64,000 nucleotides of DNA from Rhodospirillales bacterium BBD 1991-14 (GTDB lineage: Bacteria > Pseudomonadota > Alphaproteobacteria > Kiloniellales > Kiloniellaceae): positions 692,996-756,995 of the forward strand of contig LYSY01000003.1 in assembly GCA_001657395.1 (NCBI GenBank). The letters run 5' to 3'. Below the pieces are notes generated by a model that searched no databases, was not told the DNA's origin, and was given only the letters and a program-made list of their open reading frames with translations. Position numbers and translations under genes: made by a program. Below, one piece after another: positions 16,961-26,149 of this stretch (its first letter is position 1; each line of letters opens with the position of its first letter).

Positions 16961-17784
16961 CATCAGGCGGCCCGGTTCCGGCAGCAGCGGCGGCGCGCAC
17001 GGCAGCGGCGCTGCCGCCACGCTTCGAGCGTCCCGGGCCCTTGGCCTTTCTGGCCTACGTCGTGGCGCTGGCGTTCTTCGTGCTGGCCATAGAAGGCTCC
17101 CGGATCTCGGTCACCGGTTTCCTGGAGGGTCTGCCCTATATGGGCGACCTCTTCGTGCGCATGATCCCGCCGGATCTCACCCGCATCGAACCCATCGGAC
17201 AGGCCTTGCTGGAAACCTTCCAGATGGCTCTGGTGGGCACGGCGCTGGGCGTGGCGCTCAGCCTGCCCCTGGCGGTCCTGGCGACGCGGCGGCTCTCGCC
17301 GCACCCCGCCGTCTACTATCTGGCCCGCGGGCTGATCTCCTGGTTCCGCACGGTGCCCGACCTCGTCTGGGCGCTGTTCTTCGTGGTCACCGTCGGCCTC
17401 GGCCCCTTTGCCGGGACCCTGGCCCTCATGGTCGACACCATGGGGTTCTGCGGCAAGTTCTTCGCCGAGGCGATGGAGGAGACAGAACCGGGGCCGCAGG
17501 AAGCGCTCTCTGCCCTCGGCGCCAGCCGCAGCGGTGTGATCTGCTCTGCCGTGATTCCGGCCGCCCTGCCCTCCTTCATCAACACCGCGCTCTTCAGCCT
17601 GGAAAAGGCGACGCGATCATCGGTCGTTCTCGGACTCGTCGGCGCCGGCGGTATCGGCATCGAACTGAAAGTCGCCATGGACCTCTTCGAGTACCCGACG
17701 GCAGCCACGATCATCATCTGTATCTTTGCCCTGGTCCTGCTGGTCGAGCGCCTCAGCAGCTACCTGCGCCACCGCATCATCTAG
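16957..17784 (+). CDS. Phosphonate-type ABC transporter permease (second set)
   Basis: A single PhnE-like permease, 275 residues from the TTG at 16957, which has GGAG seven bases upstream; TTG 16915 in the same frame is an alternative. Spans include LAFLAYVVALAFFVLAI, MALVGTALGVALSLPLAVLA and LVWALFFVVTVGLGPFAG. The coupling loop is QEALSALGASRSGVI and the family end motif is SSVVLGLVGAGGIG. Unlike the first transporter this set has one permease gene, implying a homodimeric pore. Confidence 0.86.
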   Translation: MTSGGPVPAAAAARTAAALPPRFERPGPLAFLAYVVALAFFVLAIEGSRISVTGFLEGLPYMGDLFVRMIPPDLTRIEPIGQALLETFQMALVGTALGVALSLPLAVLATRRLSPHPAVYYLARGLISWFRTVPDLVWALFFVVTVGLGPFAGTLALMVDTMGFCGKFFAEAMEETEPGPQEALSALGASRSGVICSAVIPAALPSFINTALFSLEKATRSSVVLGLVGAGGIGIELKVAMDLFEYPTAATIIICIFALVLLVERLSSYLRHRII

Positions 17785-17848
17785 GCAAGGCCGCAACGAA
17801 AGGCGGCCGCCGCTCTTGCCCATCATTACCTTGGAGGAACAGCCAGCG

Positions 17849-18526
17849 ATGCCCAGCACTCTTCCCTCAGACGACTCGGCAACGGCTCACCACGCCTGGG
17901 ACAGCCGTTGGCAGAGCGAAAGCGGCCGGGCGGACTGGCTGGACCCCGATCCCGACGTCGCAGCCCTGATCCCTACGCTGAAAGCGCGCGGTCTTTTGCG
18001 GGCGCTCGACCTCGGCTGCGGCGTCGGCCGTCATGCCTGCTACCTGGCAAGCGAAGGGCTGGCCGTTCACGCCATGGACGCCAGCCCCGCCGGCCTGGAG
18101 TTCGCGGCACAGCAGGCCAAGAACCACGACCTAGCGATCGACTTTCGCGAAGGCCTGATGACCGACCTGCCTTACGAAGACGGCAGCTTCGACTATGTTC
18201 TCTCCTTCAACGTCATCTACCACGGTGACGGCGGCGTCGTGTCCCGGGCCATTGCGGAGATCCACCGCATTCTGAAACCGGGCGGGGTCTTCCAGGGCAC
18301 CATGCTGTCGAAGCGCAATGCCAATTTCCGTGTTGGTACCGAGGTCGCCCCCAACACCTTCGTCGTTTCAGATGCCGGCGACGGGGACAAGAACCATCCG
18401 CACTTCTATTGCAACGCCGCCGAGCTGCTGCGCCTGTTCGAAGACTTCGAGCTGCTCAGCCTCGCCGACAGAGAACACAGCCGCCCCGGTTCCTACCATT
18501 GGCATCTGGTGGCCGAGCGGCCCTAG
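17849..18526 (+). CDS. Class I SAM-dependent methyltransferase
   Basis: A 225-residue methyltransferase with TTGGAGGAAC before the ATG at 17849. The S-adenosylmethionine pocket is seen as ALDLGCGVGRHACYLASEG (motif I) and VHAMDASPAGLEFA (motif II), with DLPYEDGSFDYVLSFNVIYH and LKPGGVFQGTML as motifs post-II and III. The GCGVGRHA form and the NHPHFYCNAAELLRLFEDF tail resemble tellurite-resistance TehB-like or small-molecule methyltransferases. It follows the second phosphonate transporter by 64 bases; whether it is part of that operon is unclear. Confidence 0.82.
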   Translation: MPSTLPSDDSATAHHAWDSRWQSESGRADWLDPDPDVAALIPTLKARGLLRALDLGCGVGRHACYLASEGLAVHAMDASPAGLEFAAQQAKNHDLAIDFREGLMTDLPYEDGSFDYVLSFNVIYHGDGGVVSRAIAEIHRILKPGGVFQGTMLSKRNANFRVGTEVAPNTFVVSDAGDGDKNHPHFYCNAAELLRLFEDFELLSLADREHSRPGSYHWHLVAERP

Positions 18527-18533
18527 AGCTGAC

Positions 18534-19481
18534 CTAAGGCACGGGGCGTTCCGCGTAGGCAGCGGCGACGGCAGCCGCCAGACGCGCGTTGTTGCGCACC
18601 AGGGCGACGTTGGCATCGAGACTGGCGCCGTCCGTCAGCGCCTCCAACCGCTGCAGAAGGAAAGGCGTGACCGCCTTGCCCTGCACGCCCTGCGCCGCTG
18701 CTTCCTCCAACGCCTGGGTGATCTTCTCTTCCATGGTCGCGGCCGGGATCTCGTCGGCTGCCGGGATCGGGTTGGCCACGACCAGTCCGCCGCCGAGGCC
18801 GAGATCCCACTGCGCCGTCATCATCGCCGCGACGTCGGCAGCGGCATCGCAGCGCAGGGCTAGCGGCAAGCCGCTGTCGCGGCTATAGAAGGCCGGCAGG
18901 GTGTCGCAGCCGAAGCCGACGACCGGCACGCCGAGCGTTTCCAGAACCTCCAGAGTCTTCGGCAGGTCGAGAATCGCCTTGGCGCCGGCGCAGACCACCG
19001 CCACGGGGGTGCGCGACAGTTCCTGCAGGTCGGCGGAGACGTCGAAACTGCTCTCGGCGCCGCGGTGGACACCGCCGATGCCGCCGGTGGCGAAGACCCG
19101 GATCCCGGCAAGATCGGCTGCGATCATCGTTGCCGCGACGGTCGTGGAGCCGGCGCCGCCGCCGTTGAGTACCGCCGGCAGATCGGCCCGGCTGACCTTG
19201 GCGACCTCGGCCCGCTCCGCCAGTGCCTCCAGTGCCGCCTCGTCCAGCCCGACCCGAATTCGGCCCTCAAGAACCGCAATCGTGGCCGGCACGGCGCCGG
19301 CGGCACGGATGTCGTCCTCCACCGCCCGGGCCGTTTCCAGGTTGCGCGGAAAGGGCATGCCGTGGGTGATGATGGTGGATTCCAGTGCCACCACCGGCCG
19401 CCCCTCCGCCAAAGCCGAAGCGACCTCGGGAGAGATCTCGAGATACCGGGTTGGGTCGGGCCTGCCGTTGCGTTCTGTCAT
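18534..19481 (-). CDS. psuG: Pseudouridine-5'-phosphate glycosidase
   Basis: Cleaves the C-C bond of pseudouridine 5'-phosphate to uracil and ribose 5-phosphate. The protein is 315 residues from ATG 19481, which overlaps the psuK stop as ATGA. Family hallmarks are VVALESTIITHGMPFPRN near residue 30, the lysine-bearing VAKVSRADLPAVL, GGAGSTTVAATM, FATGGIGGVHRG, SFDVSADLQEL and CAGAKAILDLPKTLE. With psuK it forms a complete route for recycling pseudouridine from RNA turnover. Confidence 0.95.
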   Translation of the reverse strand: MTERNGRPDPTRYLEISPEVASALAEGRPVVALESTIITHGMPFPRNLETARAVEDDIRAAGAVPATIAVLEGRIRVGLDEAALEALAERAEVAKVSRADLPAVLNGGGAGSTTVAATMIAADLAGIRVFATGGIGGVHRGAESSFDVSADLQELSRTPVAVVCAGAKAILDLPKTLEVLETLGVPVVGFGCDTLPAFYSRDSGLPLALRCDAAADVAAMMTAQWDLGLGGGLVVANPIPAADEIPAATMEEKITQALEEAAAQGVQGKAVTPFLLQRLEALTDGASLDANVALVRNNARLAAAVAAAYAERPVP

Positions 19482-20401
19482 GACACCATCTGGTCCAGGG
19501 TTTCCGGGGTAAGACTCGCGTTTACGCTCTGCGTGCACTCGACCGTCAGGCGCGCCGCGGCGAGCGCCCGCCGCGCCGCGGCATCCAGGGAGCGGCCGCG
19601 CAGCCGCGCGTCGAGAAAGGCGGCTGCCAGAGCATCGCCCGCACCCGTCACGTCGCACAGCGGGCCGGGCAGGCTCTGAAGATGCAGGACCGCGTCCGGC
19701 GTCGCCGCCAGAAGCCCCTCGGCGCCCAGCGTCACAACAACCTCGCCGACGCCGCGGTCCAGCAGGGCGCGGGCCGCCGTTTCGGGGCCGCGGTCGCTCT
19801 CGTCTTGTCCAATCAGCGCAGCCGCCTCCGCCGCATTGACGAAGAGATGGTCGATCGCGGGCAGGATGCCGTCCGCCCGAGCCGCCTTGGCCGGCGAAAC
19901 GGCGTTGACCGCGAGACGGCGCCCAGCGCTGCGCTGCCCGGCCAGGTAAGCCAGGCTCTCGGCCGGCAGGTTGCAGTCGGCAAAGATCGCCTCCGCCGTC
20001 CAGACTCCGGCCGGCAACGCAGCCAGGCGCTGCGGCGTGAGGTCGTCGTAGATGCGCATGTCGGCGACGGAGACCAGCATCTCGCCATCGGGCTGCAGCA
20101 CGATCAGATGAAAGGCGGTCGGCCTGTCCGCAGCGATGCCGAGATGATCGAGCCGAAGCGGAAGCCGGCCCAGGGCCTCCAGGATCGCCGTTCCGTCACT
20201 GTCGGCGCCGACCCGGCTGACCAGCGTGACCGAGGCGTCCAGGCGGCAAAGGTTTTCCGCCACGTTGCGGGCGACCCCGCCGAAAGAGGTCGAGATCGAA
20301 ACCGGGTTGGAGACGGCCAGCTGCACCGCGGCGGCCGCAGAAGCCTTGCGGTCCACATGGCAGCCACCGATACAGAGAACCTGCGGAGTTGGTGCGTTCA
20401 A
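19478..20401 (-). CDS. psuK: Pseudouridine kinase (PfkB family)
   Basis: A 307-residue PfkB-type sugar kinase that phosphorylates pseudouridine for the downstream glycosidase. Features are the N-terminal CIGGCHVDRKA and STSFGGVARNVAENLCRL (substrate-binding GG), and the catalytic anion-hole motif DVTGAGDALAAAFLDARL. PfkB kinases cover several nucleoside and sugar substrates, but four-base overlap with psuG makes pseudouridine the clear choice. No transporter of the pathway is next to it. Confidence 0.93.
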   Translation of the reverse strand: MNAPTPQVLCIGGCHVDRKASAAAAVQLAVSNPVSISTSFGGVARNVAENLCRLDASVTLVSRVGADSDGTAILEALGRLPLRLDHLGIAADRPTAFHLIVLQPDGEMLVSVADMRIYDDLTPQRLAALPAGVWTAEAIFADCNLPAESLAYLAGQRSAGRRLAVNAVSPAKAARADGILPAIDHLFVNAAEAAALIGQDESDRGPETAARALLDRGVGEVVVTLGAEGLLAATPDAVLHLQSLPGPLCDVTGAGDALAAAFLDARLRGRSLDAAARRALAAARLTVECTQSVNASLTPETLDQMVS

Positions 20402-20708
20402 GGCCGGAAACCCCGCTCAATCCGAAAGCGAAACCCTTCACCGGCGGCCGCCGCACAGCACCGCTGCGGTCGTGCTAGCGCTTCAGTTGATAAAGGCGGC
20501 CGGCAAAGAAAGAAAACGTTAACCATGTCGTCCTTATGCTTTGGCCCGGTAAGACGCGAACACCGCCAAAGACCGCAGTATCCCTGAGATCCAGGTACCC
20601 GCGCCGCGGCAGCCTGTCAGCGCCCCGCAACCGGGGATTTGGCCTCTCTGGACCCGAACGTTCTCCCAAAGGTTGCCCACCGACACCTACAGCGCCCACC
20701 CGGACCCG
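20402..20708. other. Intergenic region between psuK and the 20709 gene
   Basis: About 300 bases between divergent genes. It should hold both promoters, but I see no convincing -35/-10 pair, operator palindrome or RNA gene. Open frames crossing it are compositional. Confidence 0.5.
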
Positions 20709-21752
20709 ATGATCAGCCCCCTCGCCACCCAGCAGACCAGACCAGCCCCCGCCGGAGAGAGCGCGGAAGGGGCGCAAGACAGGGACTCGCTGCATATCCT
20801 TCCCCTATCGATCGTGCCGCTTGTCACGCCCGGGCTGAGGCGGGCGCGGCTGGTCAAGAACGCCAGACTGGAAGGCATGGTCGAACTCTTCGCCGGCACC
20901 CATACCGGCAGCGGACAGATCGCCCCGACCGATCTGCCCGGGATCTTCGAGTTCGACTCGCGGAACCAGAAAGACGTGCAACTTGTAAAGATCCTCAGCC
21001 AGCTTTCAAGCTATGACGTCTATAGCCTGAGGGTCGAAATGCGCCGCCTGGGCATCGAGATCGACGCCCACAGCCACCTGCGGCTCTCGGAACCGAAAGT
21101 GCGCGAACTGGCGCCCCACATGCGCGCCTTCACCCGCCCCCTGGTGGCCGCGGTCTACGGCGGCAGCCAACAGGCCAGCGAGAACATCCGCGATCTCTTC
21201 GCGCTGTTCATGGACCCGGACGCCGAGGTGGCGCGCCGCAATCTCAACCGCATGGCGGAGAAGCTGCATATTCCGGTCACCGCGATCCCGAAGTTCCTGG
21301 AGGACTACGGAGACGTATACCTTTCGCTTGCCTACTACCAATGGTGCCTGGACGAAAACATGGCCCGGGTATCCGACTTTCTGGCCAGCCTGGAAGACCT
21401 GAGGCGCGAAACCTCCGTGCGCCAGGACCGCCCGCTCCTGGAGATCCTGAAGGAGCTCGATGACAAGCTGCGCGGCATCATCTACGACGTCAGCAACATC
21501 CTGGAGATGTTCCGTCTGCGCACGGCCGACATGTGGGACGACATGTCCGGCGACTCCTTCCACGAGATGGAAGACATGGTTATCGGCTACCAGACGAAGG
21601 TCGGTGGCGCCCTCTGTGCGGTAACCGTAAAAATGGACGCCTGGACCCGGCGCTTTCCCAACCGCCGCAGCTGCGGCCCCAGCCGCCAGGTGGAGTTCAT
21701 CCTCAGCGACCTTCGCCACGGCCTGCAGGGAATCCAGGACCTTCACTGTTGA
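20709..21752 (+). CDS. Conserved protein of unknown function
   Basis: A soluble protein of 347 residues from ATG 20709; a TTG at 20673 in frame would add 12 residues. I do not recognise a domain. It has no signal peptide or membrane span and is rich in charged helices (QLSSYDVYSLRVEMRRLGIE, LLEILKELDDKLRGIIYDVS). There is a well-ordered C-terminal part with two Cys (SCGPSRQVEFIL, final HC). It looks like a helical cytoplasmic scaffold or regulatory protein. It stands alone between psuK and the DUF4129 operon. Confidence 0.75.
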   Translation: MISPLATQQTRPAPAGESAEGAQDRDSLHILPLSIVPLVTPGLRRARLVKNARLEGMVELFAGTHTGSGQIAPTDLPGIFEFDSRNQKDVQLVKILSQLSSYDVYSLRVEMRRLGIEIDAHSHLRLSEPKVRELAPHMRAFTRPLVAAVYGGSQQASENIRDLFALFMDPDAEVARRNLNRMAEKLHIPVTAIPKFLEDYGDVYLSLAYYQWCLDENMARVSDFLASLEDLRRETSVRQDRPLLEILKELDDKLRGIIYDVSNILEMFRLRTADMWDDMSGDSFHEMEDMVIGYQTKVGGALCAVTVKMDAWTRRFPNRRSCGPSRQVEFILSDLRHGLQGIQDLHC

Positions 21753-21791
21753 ATACGGCCACTGCTGAAGTCGGCCACCGCTGAAGACTGC
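21744..21791 (+). repeat. 16-bp tandem repeat x3 across a stop codon
   Basis: Three near-identical units (CACTGYTGAANNCGGC) begin inside the last codons of the preceding gene, whose TGA lies in unit 1. Units 2 and 3 are intergenic. It looks like slippage duplication at the gene end. Confidence 0.7.
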
Positions 21792-21877
21792 TGTGCGCCG
21801 CTCCCCGGCCCCCGGGCGGCCAAGGGCCGAACTTCGCGATAGCCTGCCGCGGCGCGCCGGGTTATATCCGACAGTCG

Positions 21878-22630
21878 ATGAACTATGAGTTGAACACCCC
21901 GCCTGACCGGAGCCGCGCCGGGCCCCGCAAAGGGTTCGGCTGGAGACGGGCCGCCGCGATGGCGCTTCTGCTTGTCTGCCCGGCCCTGTTCGGCGCGCCC
22001 CTGTTCGGCACGTCGGCGGCCGCCCAGGTCCTGCAAGAGCCGGAGGCGGTCGAGGAGACCCGGGACCGGGTGCTGGACGCCGGGCGCTATCAGACCGAAC
22101 GCCCGACGCCGCCGGAGACGGAGCCGGCCCGCACGCCTATGACAATACCCGGGTGGCTGATCGAGGCGATCCTCTGGATCGTGGCCGCAATCGTGGCCGT
22201 CATGATCGCCGTTTTCCTCTACAACGCGCTGCAGAACCGCTCCGGCCTCAGGCTCAACCGCGACCGGCGCAGCGAAGACGCCGTGACGGTGGAAACGCCG
22301 GTGAGCGCGCGCCAAAAGGCGATCGACAGCCGAACTCTGGAGGAAGCGGACAAGCTGGCGGCAGAGGGGCGCTTCGCGGAAGCCATTCATTTGCTCCTTC
22401 TGGTCGCAATGGATCGCCTGCGCCGCGAGTTGGGTGGCCGGGTTCCACCCGCTCTGACCAGCCGGGAAGTCCTGAGGCTGGCGCCGGTCCCGGCCCCTGC
22501 GGCGGTCCCGCTGGAGCGCATGGTCTCGCTGTCGGAGATCAAGCATTTCGGCGGCCGGGATGCCGCGGCACCCGACTATGATCAGTGCCGGGCGGATTTT
22601 CTCCGCTTCAGCGGGCAGGCGCCGCAATGA
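21878..22630 (+). CDS. DUF4129 domain membrane protein
   Basis: A 250-residue protein with an N-terminal hydrophobic segment (AAAMALLLVCPALFGAPLFG), a second membrane span (LIEAILWIVAAIVAVMIAVF) and a cytoplasmic C-terminal DUF4129 region (ADKLAAEGRFAEAIHLLLLVAMDRLRRE, then PPALTSREVLR). DUF4129 proteins regularly sit beside MoxR ATPases and DUF58 proteins, as here. The stop overlaps the next gene in an ATGA. The role is unknown; it may be a membrane scaffold for the MoxR system. Confidence 0.85.
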   Translation: MNYELNTPPDRSRAGPRKGFGWRRAAAMALLLVCPALFGAPLFGTSAAAQVLQEPEAVEETRDRVLDAGRYQTERPTPPETEPARTPMTIPGWLIEAILWIVAAIVAVMIAVFLYNALQNRSGLRLNRDRRSEDAVTVETPVSARQKAIDSRTLEEADKLAAEGRFAEAIHLLLLVAMDRLRRELGGRVPPALTSREVLRLAPVPAPAAVPLERMVSLSEIKHFGGRDAAAPDYDQCRADFLRFSGQAPQ

Positions 22631-23919
22631 ACGAGGGCGTGGGGACGTTTTCGTTCCGGGCGGTGGCGATCCTGGTGATCGTCGGCATTCTCTCGTTCAC
22701 GGCAGCGGCGCTCATCTCCGTGTTCTCCGACCCGCAGAGCGAAAACAGCTACGGCGCCAACGTCTATTCCCGCTCCGCCATCGGCCACAAGGCCTGGGCC
22801 GAAATTCTGCGGGGCTCCGATCTGCCGGTCGTCATCAGCCGCAAGGACTCTGCACTCAGGGCGGGCCGCGACAACCTCCTGGTGGTCGCCCAGCCGCACG
22901 ACAGCGCAGAGGCGATCGAGGTGATGGAGGAAATGCCGGAAGCCTGGACCGTGCTGCTGGTCCTGCCCAAGTGGGAGGGCCTGCCGGACTTCCGCAGGCG
23001 GCAATGGCTTGCGGACATGCGCCTCATCGAGACCTCGGCGGTCGAGCGCATCCTGGAGCAGGTTCTGGACGAGGCGGTGGTGGTGCGCAGCGAAGATCCG
23101 CAGGACTGGCGCGGTTCCGACTGGGACATCATGCCCGAGATCGCCGACCCTCAACTGGTCCTCTCCGCCGCCCTGACCCCGGTCATCGAGGGCAAGGACG
23201 GTATCCTCCTGGGGGAGTTTTGGAGCGAAGGGACGACCTACTGGATCCTCTCGGATCCCGACGTGATCTCCAACAGCGGCATCGACGAGGGTGACAATGC
23301 CCTGCTGGCGGTCGCCCTGGCCCAGACTCTCACCCCCGCCGGCGGAACCGTGATCTTCGACGAGGCGATCCATGGCTTCACCTCGGCGCCGGACCTCTGG
23401 CGGGCGCTGCTGACCTTTCCGCTGAATCTCGCCGCCCTCCAGATGCTGGCCGCCGTCGCCATTCTGGTCTGGGCGGCCGCCGGACGCTTCGGCGCGCCGA
23501 GGCCGACAGCGCAGCGGCTCGAGGCGGGTAAGCGCGGCCTGATCGAGAATACGGCAAGCCTGTTCGAGTATGCCGGCGACCTGCCGGACATCCTGCGCCG
23601 CTACCACGACGCCTGCCTGCGCGATCTGAGCCGCCATATGAACATTCCGCGCGACCTGGACCCACCGGGGCGGAGCCGCTGGCTGGACAGGATCGGTGAA
23701 GCGCGCGGCACAAACCTGCGCTACAGCGAGGTCAACAGCGAGGCCGCCGCCTCGCAGCAGCAGTTGAACCCGCCGTTGCCACACTTTCTACGCGCCGCGC
23801 GGCGCCTTTACCGATGGAAACAGGAGATGATTCATGGACATCGCGCCGATTCAGACGGTTTGCGCTCAGATCCGCGAGCAGGTCCGCAAAACCGTGGTCG
23901 GCCAGGACGCCGCGCTTGA
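22627..23919 (+). CDS. DUF4350 domain membrane protein
   Basis: A 430-residue protein with one N-terminal span ([20 protein letters not shown]), a DUF4350 region on the outer side ([21 protein letters not shown] near residue 39, typical of these GldG-like ABC-accessory folds) and a second span ([19 protein letters not shown]) leading to a cytoplasmic tail. It is the usual partner of DUF4129, MoxR and DUF58 genes. The last 28 codons overlap the start of moxR by 86 bases, much longer than the four-base overlaps elsewhere in this operon. Confidence 0.82.
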   Translation: MNEGVGTFSFRAVAILVIVGILSFTAAALISVFSDPQSENSYGANVYSRSAIGHKAWAEILRGSDLPVVISRKDSALRAGRDNLLVVAQPHDSAEAIEVMEEMPEAWTVLLVLPKWEGLPDFRRRQWLADMRLIETSAVERILEQVLDEAVVVRSEDPQDWRGSDWDIMPEIADPQLVLSAALTPVIEGKDGILLGEFWSEGTTYWILSDPDVISNSGIDEGDNALLAVALAQTLTPAGGTVIFDEAIHGFTSAPDLWRALLTFPLNLAALQMLAAVAILVWAAAGRFGAPRPTAQRLEAGKRGLIENTASLFEYAGDLPDILRRYHDACLRDLSRHMNIPRDLDPPGRSRWLDRIGEARGTNLRYSEVNSEAAASQQQLNPPLPHFLRAARRLYRWKQEMIHGHRADSDGLRSDPRAGPQNRGRPGRRA

Positions 23920-24790
23920 CCTCATGATCGCCGCCCTTCTTTCCGAAGGGCATGTTCTGCTGGAAGGGGTGCCGGGCACGGCGAAAACCCTTCTGGCACA
24001 GTCCTTTTCCGCCGCCGTCTCACTGAGCTTCGGCCGTATCCAGTTCACCCCCGACCTGATGCCGGGCGACGTCCTGGGCACCAATATCTTCAACTTTCAG
24101 ACCAGCGGCTTCGTCCTGACCAAGGGTCCGATCTTCACCCAGATCCTGCTGGCCGACGAGATCAACCGGACACCGCCGAAAACCCAGGCCGCGTTGCTGC
24201 AGGCCATGCACGAGCGTGCCGTCACCATCGATGGCGAGACCCATACCCTGGGCGACAACTTCATGGTCATCGCAACGCAGAACCCGATCGAACAGCAGGG
24301 CACCTATCCGCTGCCGGAAGCGCAGCTCGACCGCTTTCTCTTCAAGCACATTCTCGACTATCCGGCGCGCGACGAGGAACGCGCCATCGTGACCCGCCAC
24401 GGACACCGCAGCGTGATGCCGGAGGTTGCCAGCTTCGGGCTGGAGCCGGTGGCGGACCCGGCGGCGCTTGCCGGTATGCGCGCGACCATTGCCGGGCTGC
24501 GGCTGTCGGACGACATCATCGACTACATCGTCGACATCGTCCGGGCGACCCGCGAGCACGAGTCGCTGGAGTTCGGGGCCTCCCCGCGTTCGGCCAACAT
24601 GATCGCCACCGCATCGCGGGCCTATGCCGCGATGAACGGGCGCGACTACGTGATCCCCGATGACGTGAAGTTCATCGCCCTGCCGGCCCTGCGTCACCGC
24701 ATCGTCCTGGCCCCCGGCGCGGAGATCGAGGGTCTGCAGGCGGACGTTCTGACCCGGCAGGTCCTGGACCAGGTGCCGGCGCCCAGATGA
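23834..24790 (+). CDS. MoxR-family AAA+ ATPase
   Basis: A 318-residue AAA+ chaperone-like ATPase. Walker A is GVPGTAKT (residues 45-52), Walker B is [22 protein letters not shown], and sensor 1 is [35 protein letters not shown] precedes the ATG at 23834 and fixes the start inside the upstream gene. MoxR proteins pair with DUF58 and often VWA proteins to mature or regulate membrane or secreted complexes. The next gene is DUF58, joined by an ATGA overlap. Confidence 0.94.
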   Translation: MDIAPIQTVCAQIREQVRKTVVGQDAALDLMIAALLSEGHVLLEGVPGTAKTLLAQSFSAAVSLSFGRIQFTPDLMPGDVLGTNIFNFQTSGFVLTKGPIFTQILLADEINRTPPKTQAALLQAMHERAVTIDGETHTLGDNFMVIATQNPIEQQGTYPLPEAQLDRFLFKHILDYPARDEERAIVTRHGHRSVMPEVASFGLEPVADPAALAGMRATIAGLRLSDDIIDYIVDIVRATREHESLEFGASPRSANMIATASRAYAAMNGRDYVIPDDVKFIALPALRHRIVLAPGAEIEGLQADVLTRQVLDQVPAPR

Positions 24791-26097
24791 TCCGCCCCAC
24801 CTTCCGCGCCGTCGCAGTCTTTGCTGCGAGCATTCCGGTCGGCTTTGCCATCCTGCTGACGGACGAGACGCTTTGGCCCTTCACCATTGCGCTTCTGTTT
24901 CTCTGCGGCTTTGCGCTGCTGACCGACCTTCTGCTGATGCTCTCGCCGGCCCGGATGACGATCGATGCCAAGGCGCCGAAGGTTCTCTACATCGGCGAGG
25001 AGGATGTGCTGCTGGTTCGGATCGCGGCACGTTCTCAGCGTCGCACCGTTCTGGAAGCCGCCTGCGATCTCGGCGATCTTCTGGAACGCCCGCCGCGGCT
25101 GCGCGCCGCGCTGAACGCCGAGGGCGAGGCCCTGCTGCCCATCCCCTTGCGGCCGTTGCGCCGCGGCGTCGCCCAGGTCGAGCGGCTGTGGCTGCGCTGG
25201 CGCGGGCCCATGGGCCTGATGAGCCGCGTCCACATCGTCCCGGTCGGGGAGCCGATCTCCGTGACGGCCAACATCCGCGCCGTGCGTCAGACCGCAGTCA
25301 CCTTTTCCGACCCCAACGCCATGCACGGGGTCAAGCCGCAGCGCCAGCAGGGTGAGGGCTCGGAGTTCGAAGCGCTGCGCGACTACGTTCCGGGGCTCGA
25401 TCACCGCTCGATCGACTGGAAACACTCGGCCCGGCACCGCAGCCTTGTCTGCAAGGAGTATCACAGCGAGCGAAACCACCAGATCATCCTGGCTTTCGAT
25501 ACCGGCTATCTGATGAAGGAGCCGCTCCAGGGAATCACCAAGCTGGATCTGGCGGTCAACGCCGGGCTGCAGCTCGGCTACGTCTCCCTGCGCGCCGGCG
25601 ATCGCATCGGGGTCTTCGGTTTCGATTCGCGCGTGCGGCTCTTCAGCCGCCCGAGCGGCGGCGTCGGCACCTTCTGGCGCCTTCAGAAGGCGGCCGCCGA
25701 GCTGGACTACAGCGACGACGAGACAAACTTCACCCTCGGCCTGTCCGAGCTTGCGGGCCGGCTGGACCGGCGCTCCCTGGTGGTGCTGCAGACCGAGTTC
25801 GTCGACACCATTACCGCAGAGCTGATGGTCGAGAACGTGCAACGCCTCGCGTCACGCCACCTGGTGCTCTTCGTCTGCCTGCAGGACCCCGGCCTGCTGG
25901 CCACCGTCGATGCGGAGCCCTTCACGGTGAATGCCATGTCGCAGTCGGTCATCGCCGACGAGTTTCTGCGGGAGCGGCGGCTGGTGATGGAGCGGCTGCG
26001 GCGCATGGGCGTGCTCTGCCTGGATGTGACCGCCGAGCAGATGGGGCCCGAGATCATCAACCGCTATCTCGAGATCAAGCGGCGGGAGCTGATCTGA
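24787..26097 (+). CDS. DUF58 domain protein
   Basis: A 436-residue protein with two N-terminal membrane spans ([36 protein letters not shown]) and the DUF58 signature [20 protein letters not shown], followed by a VWA-like region ([24 protein letters not shown]). It is the standard partner of MoxR. The order DUF4129-DUF4350-MoxR-DUF58 is conserved in many bacteria, but the substrate complex remains undefined. It starts in an ATGA overlap with moxR. Confidence 0.92.
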   Translation: MIRPTFRAVAVFAASIPVGFAILLTDETLWPFTIALLFLCGFALLTDLLLMLSPARMTIDAKAPKVLYIGEEDVLLVRIAARSQRRTVLEAACDLGDLLERPPRLRAALNAEGEALLPIPLRPLRRGVAQVERLWLRWRGPMGLMSRVHIVPVGEPISVTANIRAVRQTAVTFSDPNAMHGVKPQRQQGEGSEFEALRDYVPGLDHRSIDWKHSARHRSLVCKEYHSERNHQIILAFDTGYLMKEPLQGITKLDLAVNAGLQLGYVSLRAGDRIGVFGFDSRVRLFSRPSGGVGTFWRLQKAAAELDYSDDETNFTLGLSELAGRLDRRSLVVLQTEFVDTITAELMVENVQRLASRHLVLFVCLQDPGLLATVDAEPFTVNAMSQSVIADEFLRERRLVMERLRRMGVLCLDVTAEQMGPEIINRYLEIKRRELI

Positions 26098-26149
26098 TGA
26101 CAGCAGGGACCGCAGTCCTGCAGCAGCGCCTTCGGCAAGGAGGGATACC

